The notes beneath the pieces were generated by a model, which was not told the DNA's origin, did no database searches, and was given only the letters and a program-made list of their open reading frames with translations. DNA of 62,000 nucleotides. Origin: Branchiostoma floridae (taxonomy: Eukaryota > Chordata > Leptocardii > Amphioxiformes > Branchiostomatidae). Made by a program: the position numbers and the translations under genes. Every line of letters starts with the position of its first letter. The stretch's first letter is position 1. The stretch lies in contig NC_049981.1 of assembly GCF_000003815.2 (NCBI RefSeq), positions 20,182,646 to 20,244,645 of the forward strand. The letters run 5' to 3'. This document shows positions 36,975-49,160 of this stretch, piece after piece.

Positions 36975-39900
36975 ATGAAGTGCCGTGCTTTACAGCTGTG
37001 CATCGTCGCGGTGTTGCCGCTACTGGTACTGTCCCAGCGGCGCGGGTCCCCCAAGACAGCTCCAGGTGTCGATTCAGGTTTGCCTCCGACGGTTTCTTTT
37101 TCATCCAATGATCATTGTTTAATAGTGCTGAGAAAGACATGTTTCTACTTAATGTCACCCTTCGATAAAAGGGGACCCAACGAGCAAGTTCCACATTTTT
37201 TTAGCGAAACAGTGCATTGTAGCTGGTGAGAATGGAACGGGCACTGAAAGATCAGCCAGGGTTTGGAAATCGGATCATCTACTTAGCCAGTTAATTTATG
37301 TGTATTTGTAATATTACCTGCGTAGGTATTTCTGATCATTTCTGTCTTCTCGATTTCTGCATCTATTCCATACATTACAAGGTGTACTTGTCCGAAAACG
37401 CCTGCATGGGCGACATGGATGACATGACAGTGAGAGATTTGCACCGTGACGAAGAAGAGAATTGCAAAAAAACTTAGAATCTACATGTAACAAGTTATCT
37501 CAATCTGCCGTTGCTTCAGTTGTATTCCTCGCACATGACTTATTGCATGCTGTGTAACACTGGACCTGGCTCTAATAGCCGCAGTCAGTGATGTATACCT
37601 TCGTGTTCTGCGGCATAGTGTCATACTTAATAGGGGTCTCGAATCGTGACTGAAAGAAGTCACTTCTCAAGCCGTTCCATTGCATGACCGGAAGCTTATT
37701 CTGCTTGACGGCTATCAGGCCTTCTTGTGGCCGTGACCGAGGGAAAGAAAATCTATTCCTATCTTTCAGGAATGTATATGGGAATGTAACCAAAGATAAC
37801 GTCGATTTCAATGTTACGTTTTCTTCGACTTCCTTTTGCTTTGTCATGTTATATACTTTCCAGCAAAGAATAGTTATAACGCTCCATTGGCTTGTCCATT
37901 ACTTCATGAATTAAAAAAAAGAAGGCCTGAAAACTGTCAAGTCGCACCCAAGCTCTTTGGCAATGTCACAGAAAAATAACAAGAAGATATAGATAACAGC
38001 CTGAGGTTGTAGAAGTTCGGTAGAGGATTGTCATAATTTGATGTTTAACTTGTTGATGAAAATATTCCACTATATCAAAAAGCTATGAATTAATGCTGCA
38101 TTTGACTCATGGTTGGGGAGAGGTATGTTTCCAGTATAGCGGAAAAGAAACCTAAAATTTTGTGTCCGTCCAATGTCGACCTGAGTGAGTTCCTCTCCAC
38201 CCTGCAGGAGATGAGGAATGTAGCGGAGTCTACAGGGGAGATGTCGGCAGCATCCTGTCTCCGGGCTGGCCTCAGGTCTACCCAAACAACCAGTTCTGTG
38301 TGTACCACGTGTCGGTCACACCAGGCAGGACCGTCACCGTCACTATCAACAGCGTGGATCTGCAGGAGAGGAGGAGGAGGAAGGGAAAGAGGAAGAAGAA
38401 GCAAAGGGGAAGGTGCCCCGACGGACTTTCTTTGTACAAAGGAGGGCCAGGCAGTGTTAAAAAGGGAGGTAGGTGAACTCAACCAAGCTCTTGATATTGT
38501 AATAAATATACACACAAAGAACCTGGGTGAGTCAAAAAGTAATGACACTGGTTCTATAAAAAGCTGATTTATTTCATATCGGATGAGCCGAAATTTGGCA
38601 CAAAGGTTTCGCATAACATAATAGCCTCTTGATATTAAAGTATCTCAAGATGTGTTAAGAATTTTATCAGCAACTGAGTTAATTTCAAGAAATCTGACCC
38701 ACAATTACTGTAGAAAGCTTATCTTATGCCTAGATTACACATAGCCGAATTTGGCTCCCGACTCTCTCCCGACTATGGTTTAGGAGTGATTCGGGAGCTA
38801 GTCGGCTGTAGTCGGCTGGCGTTCGGGTGAGTCGGCTGGCGTTCGGGTGAGTCGGCTGAAGTTCGGCTGCCTCAGCCGAATGTTTTGAAATGTTCAAAAC
38901 ATTCGGCTCTGAACGGCGGGTCTGGAATGGGTCGGCTGGTGGTCGACTGGTGTTCGGCATAGTCGGCTAGTGTTCGGCTGGTGTTCGGGAGTAACTCAGC
39001 AGTCAAATTTTAACTGCTTATTATATATATAAACCAAGCCATAAACACTGCTAAATACTCCCAGCTTGTTTCCAACCAACCAACGATTCACCCCAAAACC
39101 GAAGACAAATCTCTGCTAACTCAATCCCAAGAAAAATTACTATTACCAGGGCGTAGGCGAATCACCCCCGAACTTCACACGACCGACATCCAGCCCAAAA
39201 CAAAAAGAACCATGAATACCATATTAGAGCTATCTGTGATCCAAATTTGATCTCTTGGTGATGTTTACATGATAGAAGAAAGGATTATTTTGATTAAAAA
39301 TGAAAATGGCTACTTTTTTAAAAAAATCGCTGATTATGTCCATTTCAAGTCGTAAGAGGGTTAGCAATCGGTTGGGAATCAGTCTGGAGTGATTCGGCAG
39401 TCTGCGGCTAGAGGTCCGGATGGTTGGTAATAGGTTAGTTAGAATTCGGGAGACAGTCGGGAGTAAGTCATTTACTGGTCGGGAGATGGTTGGGACATGT
39501 TCGGGACATGTTCGGCGCTAAAAGATAGGCGTGGTCAGACTGCTCCCGAACACCAGCCGACCTGAGTCGGCTAAGGGTCGGCTGGTGTTCGGGAGCTAAA
39601 TTCGGCTATGTGTAACCTAGGCATTACATACACCTCTATAGGTTACATACCGAATTTCAGTTCTGAACTCTCATTGTTTCCGCTTTTAGCGCTACAAGAC
39701 TGGAGCAAATTGAATATTAAAGCCAGTTGGATTCATAGCCGGAGGCGTGATTTCATGAATAAATATTTTTGTAGACTAGTTTCCCAACAACCAACCAAGA
39801 AGTGGGCTTTTTCAATAGGCGAGTAGGCTGCAGAAACTACTACTAGTATTAATCAACACAACGGAGATCAATGGCATTGACGACCGCTCTGGAATTCCAC

Positions 39901-42900
39901 TCACACCTCCTTCCACTCCAGGAATAACAACAACAACAACAACAAAGAAAAACTGATTGGTTTCAGAGTTCAAAATAAGCATGTTGTTTGCAGAGATATG
40001 TAGCTTGATACATGTGCAAGGTCAGTCTCTGAGGATAGCTGAAAGTGGCTTATCGACATTAATTCTTAATTGCAGTTTGATTGAACATACCTTGAACTAG
40101 TTACTAGTAACTGCTCTTTTCTCCCGACGGGCGTCCAAGTGTGTGGTCAGCTTGAAATCAATTCCGTCACTCATATATAAGGAGGATAACGTTATATGTC
40201 AAATTAAACTTATTCGGTGAAAAATGAGCCTGTTACAAATAAAACCAATGTCATTTTGGACTTCCACTCGTTCTACAACTGGACAACAGATAGATAGCAG
40301 ACAGATAATAGTCCAAATTCTATCCAGTCATAGAGATTTCCTACCTGATTGACCCGTACTACTACATGTCTAACCTTAATCAGAGTTGGACATGCGGCTT
40401 GGCAGGTTGGAGTTGGCTTGTGATTGATGACCGTAATACATAGGGTAATCACGCAATCCTGTCCTGGTGGCCATTACAAATAGTAATTCACCCGGTGACC
40501 AAATGGTCGGCCTATAGGCTAAATACTATAAAGATTGTAATGAGATAGAGAGAAGCGAGGTGGACAAGTTTGTCCTTATTCGTTATTGAGCAAATATAAA
40601 GAGATTGTGTGGAAAAAAATACTCCAGTGTATGGGATGTCAGTTAAATGATGGTAACGATACTGGAAACATATTGTACTAAAGCCACAGCATCTAATTCG
40701 ATACGCCAAAAAGCAGTTACGCAAGCAACTGGATATGATTTTGGAAAGGTCATGAGTATGGTTTGCAAAATCATATCTAGTTCCCTGAGTTACTGCTTTT
40801 TGTCGTATCTTATTTCCTGGATATCTAAACTTCATGTGTAAGGATAGATTTATTGAGATAGTATGGTTGCTTCCGCAAGTAACCGTGCAACACTGTTATT
40901 CTCTAGAATGGCCGAGAAGCAATGATTACCACCAGAACAGCAGGTCGAGCACCCCTGTAGTGAATTAGCTTTGGAACCCGTCGGCCCCACTGTACTCGGG
41001 GGACCGACGGAGATAGTTAACCTAAGAGGTTGTATGTCAAGGGAACATATGTTATGGAGGTCACGGTACCTGTCACTTGTACTTAAGAAGCTGCGGCGGT
41101 AGCACTTGGGAAAGCCCCTAGCGTTCCTTGTTTGTTTTGGATAACAACTACTTGTCGAACACTGCTCATGCTCGAAAGACGTTGACTGATATTATTGATT
41201 ATTGCGAGGACCAAATTGGGGAAGTCCCGTATCCCACATTTACCGGTTGCAAAGGACACGAACCCATCACCAATTATCCAAAGGTTGGGGCCAAACTCAC
41301 TATTAATGGGACTTTTATTAGAGGAAAAGCGAGTTAACCACGATTTCTGCTTCGAAATGTCCGTCAAAACTGACAGTAAGAACTCAAAATGATAAATGAG
41401 AAATACCAAAACCGATTTGTGTTGACCAATGGCCGATTGCATTTTATATCGTTTCGGACCAAATTTGGGTGGAGGCGGACACCAAAATCTAGGAAATAAA
41501 AGTTGGGAAACACTTAGCAAGAAGAAGAGTTTTTGGGCCTAAGGGCCACACACTGCCTCGCCTGAAGAATCTGTCGGCGACTTGAGCGGTTCTGGAAACT
41601 TTGTAGGAATTCTACCCTGCTTTCCCTGGAGCTACCGATACCGCAGAGACTATCTGGAACTGTCGGTGATGAACTGAATAAACCTCGGCGATCGAACATT
41701 TTGCGGGCCCCGGCCTTTCACTCGAGTCTACACAGCAGTTGGTGGCTCTAGAGACCTTGTCCTAGGGCCTCCATGAGGACCGTCAGAGAACAGACAACTT
41801 CTGGCAACCTTACACATGGACGTAATGTTTGATTCCGTAAATGTATATTACGTTTTATCTGTCTACTTTTCTATTTTCATATCTTCGGCAGAGACGTGTG
41901 GACGCTCCTCTGTGAATCCATTTACGTCATCAAGTCACGAGGTGGTGCTGGTGTTCCGCAGCGACGGTTCTGTGCAGGGAAACGGCTTCAACATCACGTA
42001 CACATGTAGGTTCCACATGCACTTCACTTGTATTCCGTTAGAGGCGTAGGTGAGCCCCACTTTTTCATAGTCACATTTCGTAAAACGACGCCCATGTAAT
42101 AAGTCATGCAGATTTTATGCAGACTCTATACGTCATTTTATGTATGAGTATCATTATTGACTACTCAGGCAATTTAAGGCCTGTGACACCCGCAGATTCT
42201 CCAGTCTAGCAGTTATATGGCCGTAACTTTCGATGTAACTATCAGTTTTCAACAAAATTTGGCCAGTAGACGTAATTCAACCATATTCAAAATATGATGA
42301 CAAGAAAATTGTGGATCCTGAATATTTTGGGCTAAAAAAATAATTTTTTGGTAAAAAATAGTGATGCTATTAAAATGTGTCTGTGCCCATAATGAAATGA
42401 CTGTCTAACAGAGTCATATTTTCTGGAGTAACAGATTATACCTCTGTGATATCTAAAGTGCCCGGGCCTTTTGCCGCTATACATTGGTAAGACTTCATTT
42501 TGGGGCAAAAACATAATTTTTTGACAATTTTGGGGTATTTTTGGTACAAATTAACCGCATCTGGTTATGTCAATATTTGATAAATACTAGGTCAATATCT
42601 TCAACATTCAACATTGATAAGTCTTAAGAAAAGTAGTTAGTGTGACCCATACATCGTAAGTCCCTGTTTTCGCAATGTAACATTACATGCTGATATTGGA
42701 CCGCTCTAAACTGAACGTCACGGTCCGGCGTGGTCACATGCGGTCACGCAGTGGTTCGAATTTCATGTTCGACAAAAATTGTCACAGGCCTTAAAGTGCC
42801 TGATTAGTCACTTGTCCGCTGTGATATTTGTGCCTTTTTTGCATTTTAACAATAGTACGGAAACATGTGTATGGTCTATCATATCCCCGTCAATACTACC

Positions 42901-45900
42901 ATATATCAATTGTGTTACAATATATATCATTAAAAAGCATGTTTATTGACCTTTACAATGACCTTCACACTGTAATGATCATACATTGGGCTCCAAGGTT
43001 ACTTATGTGAGTAGGTCGAAGAAAGAAGTGCCAACATTGCGAGTGTACATTCCTTGATTTATCTTGCTTGCATGAACTTGATAAATATCGTATTCATGGC
43101 ACTGTGCCCTTCCAGCCAGTGGTTGTGGAAACCCCGCCATCCCCAGACTGCAGTGGGTCCTTCCCGGATCCAGGGTTGTCGGCGGGACAGTTGCCGAACC
43201 CGGCAGCTGGCCATGGCAGGTACGCCGTAGTCTCCATCACACTCCGTGAATACTTTCATTGGGTTATTGAGTAATTAAAATACTGTTAGTTAATTGAATC
43301 CTAAGGTATATGATTATATATTGTTGCATTCAAAAAGTTCTCTTCCTTCTCAGCTTCGTCCTTCTTGATTTTATAAAGAAGAGAAGAAGTTTATTTGCGA
43401 GTTCGTGCCCGGGGGCTAATTGCAAGTACATGGTATAAACATAGTAGATATACAAGTGACAATGCATCATCTCTATTGTGTATCTATCCGCCGCACTTTT
43501 GTGGGTGTTGAAAATTACTCAGAAATTGACGAAATAGCTTTTCAGAGCAGGTTGCTGACTAAATGACAGAAGATGCACATTCTCTTTAACGATCTCAGCC
43601 ATGCCCGGCAACACCTGCAGATTGATTAATTGTTTTTACCAGTGTGTCATTTCATGGATAAAGCACGACTAGCTGTTGTACGGTAGTGCAATATTAAGTT
43701 GCCATATGTTGTCTTGCCACCAGGTGTCTCTTCGTGCAAATGACGATGTGACCTGGCACTTCTGTGGAGGTTCCATCATCTCGGAGGAGTGGGTGGTGAC
43801 GGCAGCACATTGTGTGGACGGGTAAATCTAAATCTTCTGGGCTTCTTTTTAAAAGTGACCACATTTAACGTTATATAAGCACTGAGATGTGACTAACAAA
43901 TTAATTTTTNNNNNNNNNNNNNNNNNNNNNNNNNNNNNNNNNNNNNNNNNNNNNNNNNNNNNNNNNNNNNNNNNNNNNNNNNNNNNNNNNNNNNNNNNNN
44001 NNNNNNNNNNNNNNNNNNNNNNNNNNNNNNNNNNNNNNNNNNNNNNNNNNNNNNNNNNNNNNNNNNNNNNNNNNNNNNNNNNNNNNNNNNAGAAACGGAA
44101 CTACAAGAACTGTTCCCTCCTTCCCCACAGTAACTACAAGCCCCTGGTTGTTGTGGGAGAACATAGCCGGGAGGACGAGGGGGATGACCCGGAGAGAGCC
44201 GTGGTGGCCACCGCCATGACCATCGCCCATCCGGACTTCTACTGGTGGACTATGGTCAATGACGTGGCCCTACTAAAGCTAGCTTCTCCGCTAACATTCA
44301 GGTACCTCTGACTCGTATTGCTGGTACAGTACCACGTTGATCCGTTTTAACAGTTACATCTCATGTACTAGAATTGACTGGATCTGCCACTTCATTAATT
44401 CTAGTGACACTGAAGAAGAGTGCTAAAATACTGTTTGGTGTACTATGTAAAGCCTAAGTCCATATTGTCACATCCTGGAATCCATTATTTAGTTTCAGTC
44501 CGTCGGCCTTAACTACTTAGCCATGGACAAGGCCAGCGGACTGGAGCTTAACACAGGATGTATGCAAGGCTTCCGGTCAGGTTTTGTACGCGAAATTGGA
44601 TTGGAATCAAGACTTCAATGTAATTTCTATTTCTGTCTCCCTGCACCCCTTTCTCAGCGATCGGGTGTCTCCACTGTGCCTGGCAGATACCAGCATGGTG
44701 ACGTCGCCGACCACCTTCTGTACCGTCACTGGGTGGGGCACCATGGCCGAGGGTAAGGCAAACAATATACAAGCATATTAGAAAAGATCAGATTACAAAC
44801 CCAAACGCTAAACCGTTATGCCAAAAGGCTAACAGCTTTTTGGCATTGTCGGTTATGCGATCCTACTGTCATAGTACATTTCTTTCTATCCACTGCCTGG
44901 CATATAACTGTTAGTACAAAATGGCACTGCTTCGTCTTCATCTCAAACACTACCACAGATATTAAAGTGAAGTAGTCTGGCAGTAACAGTAATTTTCAGG
45001 CACGCATCTTTCTTAAGATTTTCCACTGTCACATAGTGCGTTTCCCTTCCGTTTCCCCCTTACCACTGCTCGCCTTTTTCGCCCAGGAGGAGACTGCTGT
45101 CCCAACGAGCTCCAGCAGGCGGATGTGCCTATAGTAGCGGACGACCACTGCCAGCAGACGTACCAGCAGCTCTTCAGGCAGAGCTTCGGACTCGTGCCGA
45201 GGGCGCGCCCGGAGAAGCACATCTGCGCGGGCTATACCGAAGGAGGCGTGGACAGCTGTCAGGTCAGCTTCTGTCTCCGCGATTGTCATTGGCGGAAGAC
45301 ATAAACGGCCATCCAGCCGTTTCTTGCTGGCACAAAAAAACTAAACGATTGTAAGAAAAACGTGAATCATCGTCATTCCAGAGGTCGAATGCTAGCAACT
45401 GACAGGGCAATGACCGTAATGTAAGCCATATGATGAATGATGATGAATATTCTTTATTGAGAAGACGTGTCGACATACTTCCAAAATGCAGCAATGACAG
45501 TCAACTGATGGCCTCATTGGCATATCTAAAAACATTTAAATTCCAAATACTGGTGGATAAGACAGAATTGCGAATTCAATTTCCTATTGGTGTACCCATG
45601 ACCAAGAACGGACATGGGCCTTGTTTGTACGCTTGTACGTAACGTTAGATTAGCATGATGTCTTTCAAAAAGTCGAGAATCAAGAACTTGGATTGATGCA
45701 GTCTAGGTTCATGTTAAGTTTGATGTTAAGTTTGTCCTATCCTACCCAGGGTGACAGTGGCGGCCCGTTGACGTGCCAGGCCCCAGATGGAACGTACTAT
45801 CAGGCGGGGGTGGTCAGCTATGGCGAAGGCTGCGGCCAAGAGAACATCCCTGGTGTATACACCCAAGTTTCCTACGTCTACGAATGGATTCGCCAAACCA

Positions 45901-45914
45901 TCGAGGAAAATTGA
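36975..45914 (+). CDS. Secreted CUB-domain trypsin-like serine protease
   Basis: Exons: 36,975-37,077 (donor alternatively 37,065, same phase), 38,208-38,468, 41,892-42,005, 43,116-43,219, 43,724-43,821, 44,131-44,301, 44,658-44,752, 45,087-45,262 and 45,750-45,914; about 428 residues. A signal peptide ([15 protein letters not shown]) leads into one CUB domain (about 39-159; Cys39, 65, 104 and the Cys of [39 protein letters not shown]). A CGNPAIP linker precedes the activation site GSR179|VVGG; SPLCL holds its likely disulfide partner. The S1 peptidase triad is His223 (TAAHC), Asp271 (NDVALLKL) and Ser377 (GDSGGP). Asp371 six residues before Ser377 (DSCQGDSGGP) predicts cleavage after Arg/Lys. 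It should be a secreted zymogen. The CUB domain has an unusual polybasic insert (residues 88-103). The N gap at 43,910-44,090 is intronic. No named orthologue is claimed. Confidence 0.92.
37078..38207. other. Intron 1 of the CUB protease gene
   Basis: No exon or repeat was recognised. The acceptor is CCACCCTGCAG at 38,207. Confidence 0.6.
38727..39623. mobile_element. PIF/Harbinger-like MITE with TTA target duplication
   Basis: The terminal repeats start TGCCTAGATTACACATAGCC and end with the near-complement GGCTATGTGTAACCTAGGCA. The element is flanked by TTA at 38,724-38,726 and 39,624-39,626, the target size and sequence used by PIF/Harbinger transposons. Inside both ends there are repeated TCGGCTGGTGTTCGGG motifs, inverted relative to each other, plus a 24-base tandem pair near 38,811-38,858. 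The centre (39,000-39,340) is AT-rich without coding potential. It is inserted in protease intron 2. Confidence 0.85.
39624..41891. other. Remainder of intron 2 of the CUB protease gene
   Basis: It contains an (AAC)n run near 39,925-39,945, the inverted repeat at 40,700-40,809, and a non-repetitive stretch 41,080-41,520 with overlapping open frames that match no family I know. The acceptor TCTTCGGCAG ends at 41,891. Confidence 0.5.
40700..40809. mobile_element. Short imperfect foldback (MITE)
   Basis: GATACGCCAAAAAGCAGTTA and the following GCAAGCAACTGGATATGATT are inverted at 40,765-40,809 (AATCATATCTAGTTCC, TGCTTTTTGTCGTATC). The spacer is only about 20 bases. Confidence 0.65.
42006..43115. 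other. Intron 3 of the CUB protease gene
   Basis: AT-rich sequence with no recognised exon or bounded repeat. Confidence 0.6.
43220..43723. other. Intron 4 of the CUB protease gene
   Basis: It starts GTACGC and ends TTGCCACCAG. A GTTTATTTGCGAGTTCGTGC segment near 43,390 looks repeat-like but has no partner in the window. Confidence 0.6.
43910..44090. other. Assembly gap (181 N)
   Basis: The gap lies in intron 5 of the CUB protease gene; the flanking exons join in phase (GG|T), so no coding exon needs to be missing. Confidence 0.9.
44790..44860 (-). mobile_element. Fragment of tRNA-derived SINE, family C
   Basis: CGCTAAACCGTTATGCCAAA, on the minus strand an A-box region TTTGGCATAACGGTTTAGCG, matches the two fuller copies near 48 kb. 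The B-box part is lost. It lies in protease intron 7. Confidence 0.55.
45263..45749. other. Last intron of the CUB protease gene, with non-LTR tail remnant
   Basis: At 45,431-45,462 the minus strand reads CTTCTCAATAAAGAATATTC followed by (ATC)n, the usual 3' end of CR1/L2-like retrotransposons. The rest is unremarkable. Confidence 0.4.
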
Positions 45915-46827
45915 GTCATTGTGACGGTTTTCATCTTAATATAATTGTGTTAGTTTTCATAGCTGTATGACTGCGGAATTAACTCTGCTAACTCTGCGAA
46001 TATATGAATCTTCCGTATTGATTCTACTTATAATAGGAGGGAGTATGGCAACCTTAAAGGCGGTTGTATAGCAGATCAAACTGTAACAAAAGTTAGTTTG
46101 TGGAAATGTGGGTGTGAAGGTAAAATCTGTACAAGCATCAGGTTATAAGAAGACACAGTAGCCCTCGTCACTATGGTCATGGAGAGATTCTCAGAACTGT
46201 CGCTGGTGTGTAAGACTGAGTAAACTTCACATGTGGTGTTGTTTGCATGGGATAGAACATGTGCTGATGGAAGAACGTAAAGCTGCTCTCTGCCATTTGA
46301 TTTCATCTTAACAGATTCCCGTTGTGATGACAACAGTGAAAGAAACCATCTAGAACCCGGTGTTCATTTCAGAACAAATATCAGTTGGTGCTAACAGGCA
46401 AAAGTCACCCTCTACCTCCGCAGTTCATAGGCGTGGGTGCAGTCTTCTCACTGAGATCACCAGCTGAGATTAAAGGCTTACATCTTACGTTACACAACGT
46501 GACCATGGATACTGGAAACAAATTCGTCAACAAGCATAAGTTTGCTAGTACTACACATGTACACAATACAACTGCCTTTAACATAAGGTATTGTAGTCTG
46601 TGACACATAGATGCAAACATAAAGGCTCTTCATAACTGGAACATTGAAGAACTAACTATCAAGCTATGCTAATAACATGCCCTACTTGGTGGCCATACCG
46701 TAAGATACGTACATATAATGTTTTATGTATTAATTCTATTGTCCCTGAGCTACCACAAGTCCCGTTTTCGGGCCTGGATGACCATTGCCCTGTGGCCTAC
46801 TGAGTGACCACCAGACTTGCCAATACC

Positions 46828-46973
46828 GTCACATGGCCGACCACGGGGATTCAGAGAACTGCTGGGCGACCGTTTGTAGCTGTAACAACTTGTAACGACT
46901 TTTGTAACAACTCCAAACGGTCACCTAGTAAACACTTCTAGATCTCCGACCACCTCGTGGTCAGCCATGTGAC
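46828..46973. mobile_element. Imperfect palindromic MITE
   Basis: GTCACATGGCCGACCACGG at the left end is inverted as CCACCTCGTGGTCAGCCATG plus TGAC at the right. Inner arms GACCGTTTG and CCAAACGGTC also pair around a TAACAACTTGTAACGACTTT centre. Confidence 0.65.
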
Positions 46974-47548
46974 TAGCAGCCGCTGAGTCAGTGCGAGGAG
47001 GTTTAACCTCCTTGGTCAGTGTGGTACGCTGGAACAGAGCAATGGTCAGCTAGGCCTGAAGTTTGCTTTTTGTTAGCCTTCGATACACCAGGAGATTGTG
47101 GATAGTAAAATTCAGCAAAAAATGGGCCAGGTTAGTGAGCCCGCGGTAAGGGTCTGGAAGACTATTCTCTAGGCTAGAATTGATGCACTGCGAAGCATTG
47201 TGTGGTTGACAGGCCATTCTTACACAAGACTGTTTCGTGTTACAAGGAGCAATCCGTTTTCATAGTAAACAATTGAAAGCAAATGAGTTAACGCTTGGTT
47301 GCTAAACATGGCAACTCTGTAAACACTGCGATGAGATTTTCTAAACTGTTTTCTTCTGTTACGATTTGCGTTTTAATAAATCCTTCACAATCCGGCTTGA
47401 CATACATGCTCCTGATTCAGTATATCACTAACATAGACTAATGAGGAGTAAAGGTTAGTGGTAACCCGACGGTCAGCTTCTCAATATTTGTCCGAATAAA
47501 AAAAAGTTACGACAGTTACGAATTTTCTTCAGGTCTCGATAGCATTGC

Positions 47549-47648
47549 NNNNNNNNNNNNNNNNNNNNNNNNNNNNNNNNNNNNNNNNNNNNNNNNNNNN
47601 NNNNNNNNNNNNNNNNNNNNNNNNNNNNNNNNNNNNNNNNNNNNNNNN
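47549..47648. other. Assembly gap (100 N)
   Basis: A run of exactly 100 N, probably of unknown true size. Confidence 0.95.
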
Positions 47649-47732
47649 CACAAAAGATGGAAACAAGGTGTTTAAATGTTGGCCTACTTCACAAGGCCCC
47701 TTCGTGGCTTTCTACGAGCGCCTTGTTTATGT

Positions 47733-47850
47733 CGTTTATTCTTGGGGGGAGCGCGGATTCTCCATTTTTGACACAGACACGATCTCCACAACATGAAAGC
47801 CTGGCCCCTCTGTTGAAAATCACGAATCAGCGCTCCCCTAACAATAAACG
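47733..47850. mobile_element. MITE of the TTTATT-GGGGAGCGC-GATT family
   Basis: CGTTTATTCTTGGGGGGAGC at the left is inverted as GCTCCCCTAACAATAAACG at the right, with GCGGATTCTCCATTTTTGAC pairing with GTTGAAAATCACGAATCAGC. A relative occurs at 56,333-56,447. Confidence 0.65.
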
Positions 47851-47950
47851 CCAGCGCCCGTAGAAGACCTAATACGACACGAAGTCGCTCCTGGACGAAC
47901 CATCCAAAATGATGGCTAAGACTGGTTTAAGAGACGAATAGAGACCGTCT

Positions 47951-48070
47951 CCTGGCTCCCGGGATTCGAACCCGGGCCGCCAGATCACAAAGCCAAAGCG
48001 CTAAACCGTTACGCCAAAGGGTCAGACCCATTTGGCGTGGTTGGCGGCGCTTGAACCCCACTGTTACACC
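47951..48070 (-). mobile_element. tRNA-derived SINE, family C, copy 1
   Basis: On the minus strand, TTTGGCGTAACGGTTTAGCG is the A-box region and GGCCCGGGTTCGAATCCCGG a perfect B box and T-arm; AGTGGGGTTCAAGCGCCGCC precedes it. The order is shared with 48,198-48,322. Confidence 0.75.
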
Positions 48071-48197
48071 ACTCCCCCTTTTCTTCTCAAGATTCGTCCT
48101 CGAATCTCAGTTCGATATCCCTTTGTGGCAGATCCTTCTAGTTTAGCCTGTTACTCACAGGGTCGCATGGGAACCAATGTGAGTGGCGAGTAGAAAC

Positions 48198-48322
48198 CTG
48201 GCTCCCGGGATTCGAACACGGGCTGCCGTGTCACAAACCCAACGCGCTAAACCGTTACACCAAAAGGGTTAGACCTATTTGGCGTGGCCAGTTCGGCGGC
48301 GCTTGAACCCCACTGTTACACT
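48198..48322 (-). mobile_element. tRNA-derived SINE, family C, copy 2
   Basis: The minus strand gives GTAACGGTTTAGCGCGTTGG, then CCCGTGTTCGAATCCCGGGA, preceded by GTGGGGTTCAAGCGCCGCC. It is diverged from copy 1 by scattered substitutions and one short indel. Confidence 0.75.
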
Positions 48323-49102
48323 AGGATTGAGCACACATGGCAGTGACCGCACAAGACCGAAATCTCAGTGTGCGGAGGTAGAACGTTCGTCAAGTCAATC
48401 TATACATCAAATTGGCGAAGGATTTAAGGTTCTTCAACAATAGCCAATTAAAGACAAAAACCGCTTCCATGGCAATATATTTGCTCTTGTTGTGGTGAGA
48501 TGGCGACCACAACACGAGTCATTTTCTTTTAGCAACAGCAGAGACACACATGTAAACATGGACATTATTGTAACATGGGGCGTCAATTGTCCCATGGCAA
48601 CATGTTACACGCCAAAGTAAATACATAACTTCACTCGGTTTCCACCCCACATCACCGATCGAAGTGGAAATTGATTACAGGAGTAAACGGTCTGATTGCT
48701 CAATCTGTTTGTGTTTGTTGTTGATCTACAGGACATCAGTATCTCACGTGTATCGCCCCAACCCTACGGACGTCATGGCCATTCAGAAATACGGCGTATA
48801 TTGCGCTTTAATCAGATCGTTTGTGAGGATGTTTTGAACAAAGTAGGCCAACACGGTCATCAGTGATGTCATAGGGTCGAGCCAAGCCACAGGAAGCTCT
48901 GATGCTGGTCATGACGACAGCGTACGGTGTATTTGCGGCTGTTATGGTCCGTTGCTGTTTAATTGCTCCGTATCTTAAGACCATATCTTGATACATGAGG
49001 TCAGAGTCATGGAGACGGATACCGGTAATGATGTAAGCGCTGTGTGAGTTTACTTGAGGACGTTGGGGTCGTTCTAAGTAGAGCTTCAAAACTTTGCTTC
49101 AA

Positions 49103-49160
49103 CCCCCCCCCCCTTGATAATTGATAAGTACCTTTATTGTGTGTATTGAGCCAGACGCTA
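49103..49160 (-). repeat. Poly-C run next to a non-LTR 3' tail remnant
   Basis: Eleven C are followed by TTGATAATTGATAAGTACCT and TTATTGTG. On the minus strand this is CACAATAAAGGTACTTATCA with a short repeat tail, typical of CR1/L2-like 3' ends. How far the element extends rightwards is unclear. Confidence 0.4.

Noticed and set aside
47951-48322. Possible true tRNA genes
   Set aside because: The B box and T-arm are perfect, but the acceptor and anticodon arms do not form, and two diverged tandem copies share non-tRNA flanks, so they are SINEs.
48808-49089. 93-codon open frame on the minus strand
   Set aside because: The composition looks protein-like, but there is no recognised motif or flanking exon; left as unsupported.
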